DNA of 64,000 nucleotides, from assembly GCA_947631625.1 (NCBI GenBank), contig CANRMA010000008.1:1-64000 (forward strand), read 5' to 3'. This DNA comes from an uncultured Lachnospiraceae bacterium (GTDB lineage Bacteria > Bacillota > Clostridia > Lachnospirales > Lachnospiraceae). The notes below the pieces were generated by a model. It did no database searches and was not told where the DNA came from. It saw only the letters and a program-made list of their open reading frames with translations. This document shows, piece by piece, positions 62,055 to 64,000 of this stretch (its first letter is position 1; each line of letters begins with the position of its first letter). Position numbers and translations under genes: made by a program.

Positions 62055-63443
62055 TCAAAAATCAAATTTATCCGCAAAGTAAGCATCCAACCCGTCAATG
62101 GACACACGCTCCTGCTCCATTGAATCACGGAAACGCACGGTCACGCAGTTATCCGTCTCTGACTCGAAATCATATGTAACGCAGAAAGGCGTTCCGATCT
62201 CATCCTGTCTCCTGTAACGCTTGCCGATATTTCCTCTGTCATCGAATTCGCAGTTATATTTTTTACATAATTTCGTATATATTTTCTCGGCTCCCTCGTT
62301 TAATTTCTTGGACAAAGGCAGCACGCCGATCTTAACAGGCGCAAGCGCAGGGTGGAAATGCAAGACCGTACGCACATCGCCTTCCCCTATCTCCTCTTCG
62401 TCGTAAGCCGCGCAAAGAAAAGCCAACACAACACGGTCTGCGCCCAACGAAGGCTCTATTACATAAGGCACATATCTCTCATTTTTGACATCGTCAAAAT
62501 AAGACAGATCTTCGCCCGAAGTATTCTGATGCTGCGTCAGGTCATAGTCTGTTCTGTCTGCGATGCCCCACAGCTCACCCCAACCAAACGGGAAAAGGAA
62601 TTCGATATCGGTGGTTCCCTTAGAATAGAAACACAACTCCTCAGGAGAATGATCCCTAAGACGCATCTCATCTTCCTTTATTCCAAGCGACAAAAGCCAG
62701 TCGCGGCAAAAACCTCTCCAATACTGAAACCATTCCATGTCAGTGCCGGGTTCACAGAAAAACTCAAGCTCCATCTGCTCGAACTCTCTTGTACGGAAAG
62801 TAAAGTTGCCGGGAGTTATCTCATTACGAAAAGACTTGCCTATCTGCGCGATCCCGAAAGGAATCTTTTTACGCGAAGTCCTCTGTACGTTCTTAAAGTT
62901 TACAAAAATGCCCTGTGCGGTCTCCGGTCTTAAATATACGGTGTTTTTGGCGTCTTCCGTAACGCCCTGAAAAGTCTTGAACATAAGATTGAACTGCCTT
63001 ATATCGGTAAAATTGTGTTTGCCGCAGGTAGGACAGGGTACGTTATGTTCTTCCACAAAATCTTTCATCTTCTGCTGTGACCAGCCGTCTATGGGCTCGG
63101 TAAGAGTAATGTTATTCTCAGCCGCATAATCCTCGATCAATTTATCCGCGCGGAAACGCTCATGACATTCCTTACAGTCCATAAGAGGATCCGAAAAACC
63201 GCCCAGATGTCCCGAAGCCACCCAGGTCTGCGGATTCATGAGAATGGCGCAGTCCACGCCGACATTATACGGATTTTCCATTACAAACTTCTGCCACCAG
63301 GCCTTCTTCACATTATTCTTTAATTCAACGCCAAGATTTCCGTAATCCCAAGTATTGGCCAAACCTCCGTAGATCTCCGAACCGGGATACACAAAGCCTC
63401 TTGCTTTCGCCAAGGCTGTGATTTTGTCCATTGTTTTTTCCAT
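62055..63443 (-). CDS. glyS: Glycine--tRNA ligase, homodimeric type
   Basis: 462-residue class II synthetase of the single-chain (alpha2) kind. [22 protein letters not shown] at the N-terminus, [31 protein letters not shown] and [14 protein letters not shown] show the three class motifs. AAGGAG precedes the ATG. It lies 39 bases upstream of alaS. I looked for a T-box leader (the CGCGGT-type conserved block) before both genes and saw none. Confidence 0.97.
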   Translation of the reverse strand: MEKTMDKITALAKARGFVYPGSEIYGGLANTWDYGNLGVELKNNVKKAWWQKFVMENPYNVGVDCAILMNPQTWVASGHLGGFSDPLMDCKECHERFRADKLIEDYAAENNITLTEPIDGWSQQKMKDFVEEHNVPCPTCGKHNFTDIRQFNLMFKTFQGVTEDAKNTVYLRPETAQGIFVNFKNVQRTSRKKIPFGIAQIGKSFRNEITPGNFTFRTREFEQMELEFFCEPGTDMEWFQYWRGFCRDWLLSLGIKEDEMRLRDHSPEELCFYSKGTTDIEFLFPFGWGELWGIADRTDYDLTQHQNTSGEDLSYFDDVKNERYVPYVIEPSLGADRVVLAFLCAAYDEEEIGEGDVRTVLHFHPALAPVKIGVLPLSKKLNEGAEKIYTKLCKKYNCEFDDRGNIGKRYRRQDEIGTPFCVTYDFESETDNCVTVRFRDSMEQERVSIDGLDAYFADKFDF

Positions 63444-63590
63444 AATAGAATGCTCCTTCCTGTATATTAAACTATTTAGGTAATGCCTTATTAAAAATAT
63501 TAATTACTCATTACAGTATTGATCAACAGGCCTTCAGCTTGAAATGTCCATCTTGAAAGCTCAGCCTTAAATTCTCAGCTTTAAATAACA

Positions 63591-64000
63591 TTATTTAAAG
63601 ATAATGCAGGATATTGCATCGGTCTCAGAAGAATTAATAACGGCTGTTTTTTTATTTGTTATTTCCGCATCAGGACTTGTATATAATATTTTACCGTACA
63701 CATTGACCCCAAGAGTTTCTTCTCCAGTCTGTATCACTATGGCGTGATGGTCTGCAAGTTCGTTAAACTGCTCATCATCCAAAGCCCCGTCTTCCGCGGA
63801 CACCATATCTTTCAAATCATACCCCGCTTCACCCGCTTCGCTCACCGAGCCGCAAAAAAGCGTCCTGCCATTGAAACCGGCATAATCATCAGCATTTTTA
63901 TAGGATAGCCTGACTTTTACCATACCGTCCTGTTCTTCTATGGATTCACAGGAGATATTGCCGTCTTCACCATAAGAATCTATCTTTTCCTGCGCCATTT
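63591..64000 (-). CDS. C-terminal part of an unrecognised protein
   Basis: At least 135 residues, running off the right edge; an ATG at 63998 may be internal. The sequence is hydrophilic and acidic (VKVRLSYKNADDYAGFNGRTLFCGSVSEAGEAGYD, cut here to its visible shape) with no membrane helix. Similar stretches occur at the ends of secreted lipoproteins of Clostridia in my recollection, so an N-terminal lipobox could lie beyond the edge. No function can be given. Confidence 0.55.
   Translation of the reverse strand, partial: MAQEKIDSYGEDGNISCESIEEQDGMVKVRLSYKNADDYAGFNGRTLFCGSVSEAGEAGYDLKDMVSAEDGALDDEQFNELADHHAIVIQTGEETLGVNVYGKILYTSPDAEITNKKTAVINSSETDAISCIIFK

Noticed and set aside
62017..63590. 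T-box leader before alaS or glyS
   Set aside because: No conserved T-box sequence block or preceding terminator was visible in the short upstream gaps.

Overview
The window reads as a chromosomal segment of an anaerobic Gram-positive Firmicute, most likely a Lachnospiraceae-type Clostridium relative. The reasons are the Bacillus/Clostridium order of the ylxM-ffh-rpsP-rimM-trmD-rplS-rbgA-rnhB block and of the yceD-rpmF-plsX-acpP-rnc-smc-ftsY block, the anaerobic early-cobalt type of corrin pathway (CbiD, CbiG, CbiK), strong GGAGG ribosome sites and moderate GC. Species is not determinable from sequence alone. Almost every gene lies on the minus strand. The exceptions are prs and a collagen-like gene. 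No tRNA, rRNA, insertion sequence, prophage or CRISPR array was seen.

Layout from left to right. 1-1113: a promoter pointing off the left edge, a terminator, and a GIY-YIG (LEM-3-like) nuclease-like gene. 1169-5580: gpsA, plsY, der and a DUF512 PDZ/Fe-S protein. 5581-7078: prs on the plus strand with its own promoter and terminator. 7077-10520: a two-component system, with a large sensor kinase downstream of its OmpR-type regulator. 10632-21680: pgeF, yraN, a FlhB-tail-like and FliK-like pair (ylqH/ylqG positions in Bacillus), rnhB, two type I signal peptidases flanking rbgA, rplS, trmD, rimM, khpA, rpsP, ffh and ylxM, the last driven by a near-consensus promoter.

21796-43005 is the dominant feature: about 21 kb of tightly packed, often overlapping genes for cobalamin synthesis and uptake, led by a class-I cobalamin riboswitch. 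In transcription order: exported cobaltochelatase CbiK, binding lipoprotein, FecCD permease, ATPase, cobQ, cobT, cobU, cobS, a small CobU-like gene, cobC, cbiB, cobD, cbiC, cbiD, cbiF, cbiG, cbiH, a CbiJ-CbiE-CbiT fusion, cbiA and a cysteine-rich small protein. It covers cobalt insertion, most of the corrin ring pathway, amidation and nucleotide-loop assembly. The precorrin-2 C20-methyltransferase (CbiL), the uroporphyrinogen methyltransferase and the corrinoid adenosyltransferase are not in the window and must be elsewhere if the pathway is complete.

43268-49243: a collagen-like protein on the plus strand, a C39-like cysteine-peptidase-fold protein, a membrane-anchored GH25 lysozyme, a YitT-family membrane protein and threonine ammonia-lyase. 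49365-56968: ftsY, smc, rnc, acpP, plsX, rpmF and yceD, transcribed leftward from a consensus promoter. 57004-63443: a large YfhO/PTPS-related membrane protein, alaS and glyS. The right edge holds the tail of an unrecognised protein.

Less expected items are an intergenic sequence family present twice (beside the two-component genes and beside ftsY), in-frame tandem expansions inside two cobalamin enzymes, a seven-unit tandem repeat between the riboswitch aptamer and its terminator, and a surface-anchored chelatase encoded next to a binding protein with NEAT-like N-terminal repeats.
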